Below, one piece after another: positions 6,517 through 6,736 of a stretch of DNA of 6,736 nt (position 1 is its first letter; each line of letters begins with the position of its first letter). Below the pieces are notes generated by a model. That model worked only from the letters and a program-made list of their open reading frames with translations, had not been told where the DNA came from and searched no databases. The DNA comes from Candidatus Bathyarchaeota archaeon (lineage in GTDB: Archaea > Thermoproteota > Bathyarchaeia > 40CM-2-53-6 > FEN-987): contig PMBQ01000322.1 in assembly GCA_003152955.1 (NCBI GenBank), positions 176 to 6,911 of the forward strand. Reading direction: 5' to 3'. The position numbers and the translations under genes are program-made.

Positions 6517-6736
6517 GGAATTCCTCCATAGTCGCGTGACCCGGCTGATGAATCCCAGTACGCATGACAACTCGGAGAATAGTCAGCAGTAAGATTCTCG
6601 CATCGAGTAGAAATGATTCATTCTCCACGTACCACACATCGAGCTCAAGTCTCTCATCCCAAGCGAGTTTATTCCTACCCATTACTTGGGCCCAACCAGT
6701 AATGCCAGGCTTCACTTCATGCCTCTGCGTTTGTCG
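6488..6736 (-). CDS. Bacterial sugar transferase (PglC/WcaJ-type phosphoglycosyl transferase), C-terminal part
   Basis: The frame is open to the right edge and shows the last 82 residues before a TAA at 6488-6490. It carries the signature of the bacterial sugar transferase family: RHEVKPGITGWAQVMGRN, then WDERLELDVWYVENESFLLDARILLLTI, and a tail containing ATMEEFRG. These monotopic membrane enzymes pass a sugar 1-phosphate from a UDP-sugar to undecaprenyl phosphate, the first step of glycan-repeat assembly. The catalytic Asp-Glu pair and the membrane hairpin lie upstream and are not visible, so a short PglC type cannot be told from a long WcaJ/WbaP type. It is the most upstream gene seen in the - strand operon; a PglE-like aminotransferase three genes later fits a transferase that loads a diamino-dideoxy sugar. 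A GTG at 6715 is internal, not the start. Confidence 0.92.
   Translation of the reverse strand, partial: RQTQRHEVKPGITGWAQVMGRNKLAWDERLELDVWYVENESFLLDARILLLTILRVVMRTGIHQPGHATMEEFRGSGPREKH
6522..6527 (-). promoter_or_regulatory. Ribosome-binding site GGAGGA of the ATP-grasp enzyme
   Basis: On the - strand GGAGGA lies 5 bases before GTG 6516, inside the codons for the Met-Glu-Glu near the end of the sugar transferase. It decides the ATP-grasp start. Confidence 0.75.

Noticed and set aside
5503..6570. Longer ATP-grasp form from TTG 6570
   Set aside because: There is no good ribosome site, the extra 18 residues do not match the family start, and the overlap with the transferase would be 83 bases.
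6488..6715. Sugar transferase starting at GTG 6715
   Set aside because: The frame stays open upstream to the window edge and encodes RQTQRHEV, which matches the conserved sequence before PGITGWAQ, so the GTG is an internal valine codon of a longer gene.

Overview
The window most likely comes from an uncultured member of the FCB superphylum (Ignavibacteria, Zixibacteria, KSB1 or similar). The main clue is a large exported protein ending in a classic type IX secretion sorting domain (YPNPFNPVTTIQYGLP ... GVYFYRL ... KLLVVR). Most genes also have clear purine-rich Shine-Dalgarno sequences, which argues against a typical Bacteroidota, where such sites are rare. The lineage is an inference.

Left end, + strand (1-1000): the 3' end of a polysaccharide deacetylase gene, translationally coupled (TGATG overlap) to a complete short formyltransferase. 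Both look like enzymes that modify amino sugars of a surface glycan. This segment is AT-rich: two 60-base lines I counted were about 38% GC, against about 48-58% in lines from the rest of the window. A gene-free convergent junction (1001-1203) separates it from what follows.

Middle, - strand (1204-3558): one long gene for a secreted protein with an N,N-dimethylformamidase large-subunit-like region, two Ig-like domains and a C-terminal type IX sorting domain.

Right, - strand (3660-6736), in transcription order: the 3' end of a polyprenyl-phosphate sugar-1-phosphate transferase, an ATP-grasp enzyme, a HAD phosphatase, and a DegT-family aminotransferase of the PglE/EpsN type. These four genes overlap by 29 and 32 bases or are 3 bases apart, each with a ribosome-binding site inside the preceding gene, so they form a tight operon. 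The aminotransferase should make a 4-amino-6-deoxy nucleotide sugar and the transferase should load a sugar phosphate onto the lipid carrier. The ATP-grasp and HAD enzymes are the unusual pair; together they might attach an acyl or aminoacyl group to the amino sugar (inference).

The window as a whole is part of a surface-polysaccharide or protein-glycan locus with a secreted, possibly amide-cleaving protein embedded in it. I saw no tRNA, rRNA, CRISPR array, insertion sequence or convincing intrinsic terminator.
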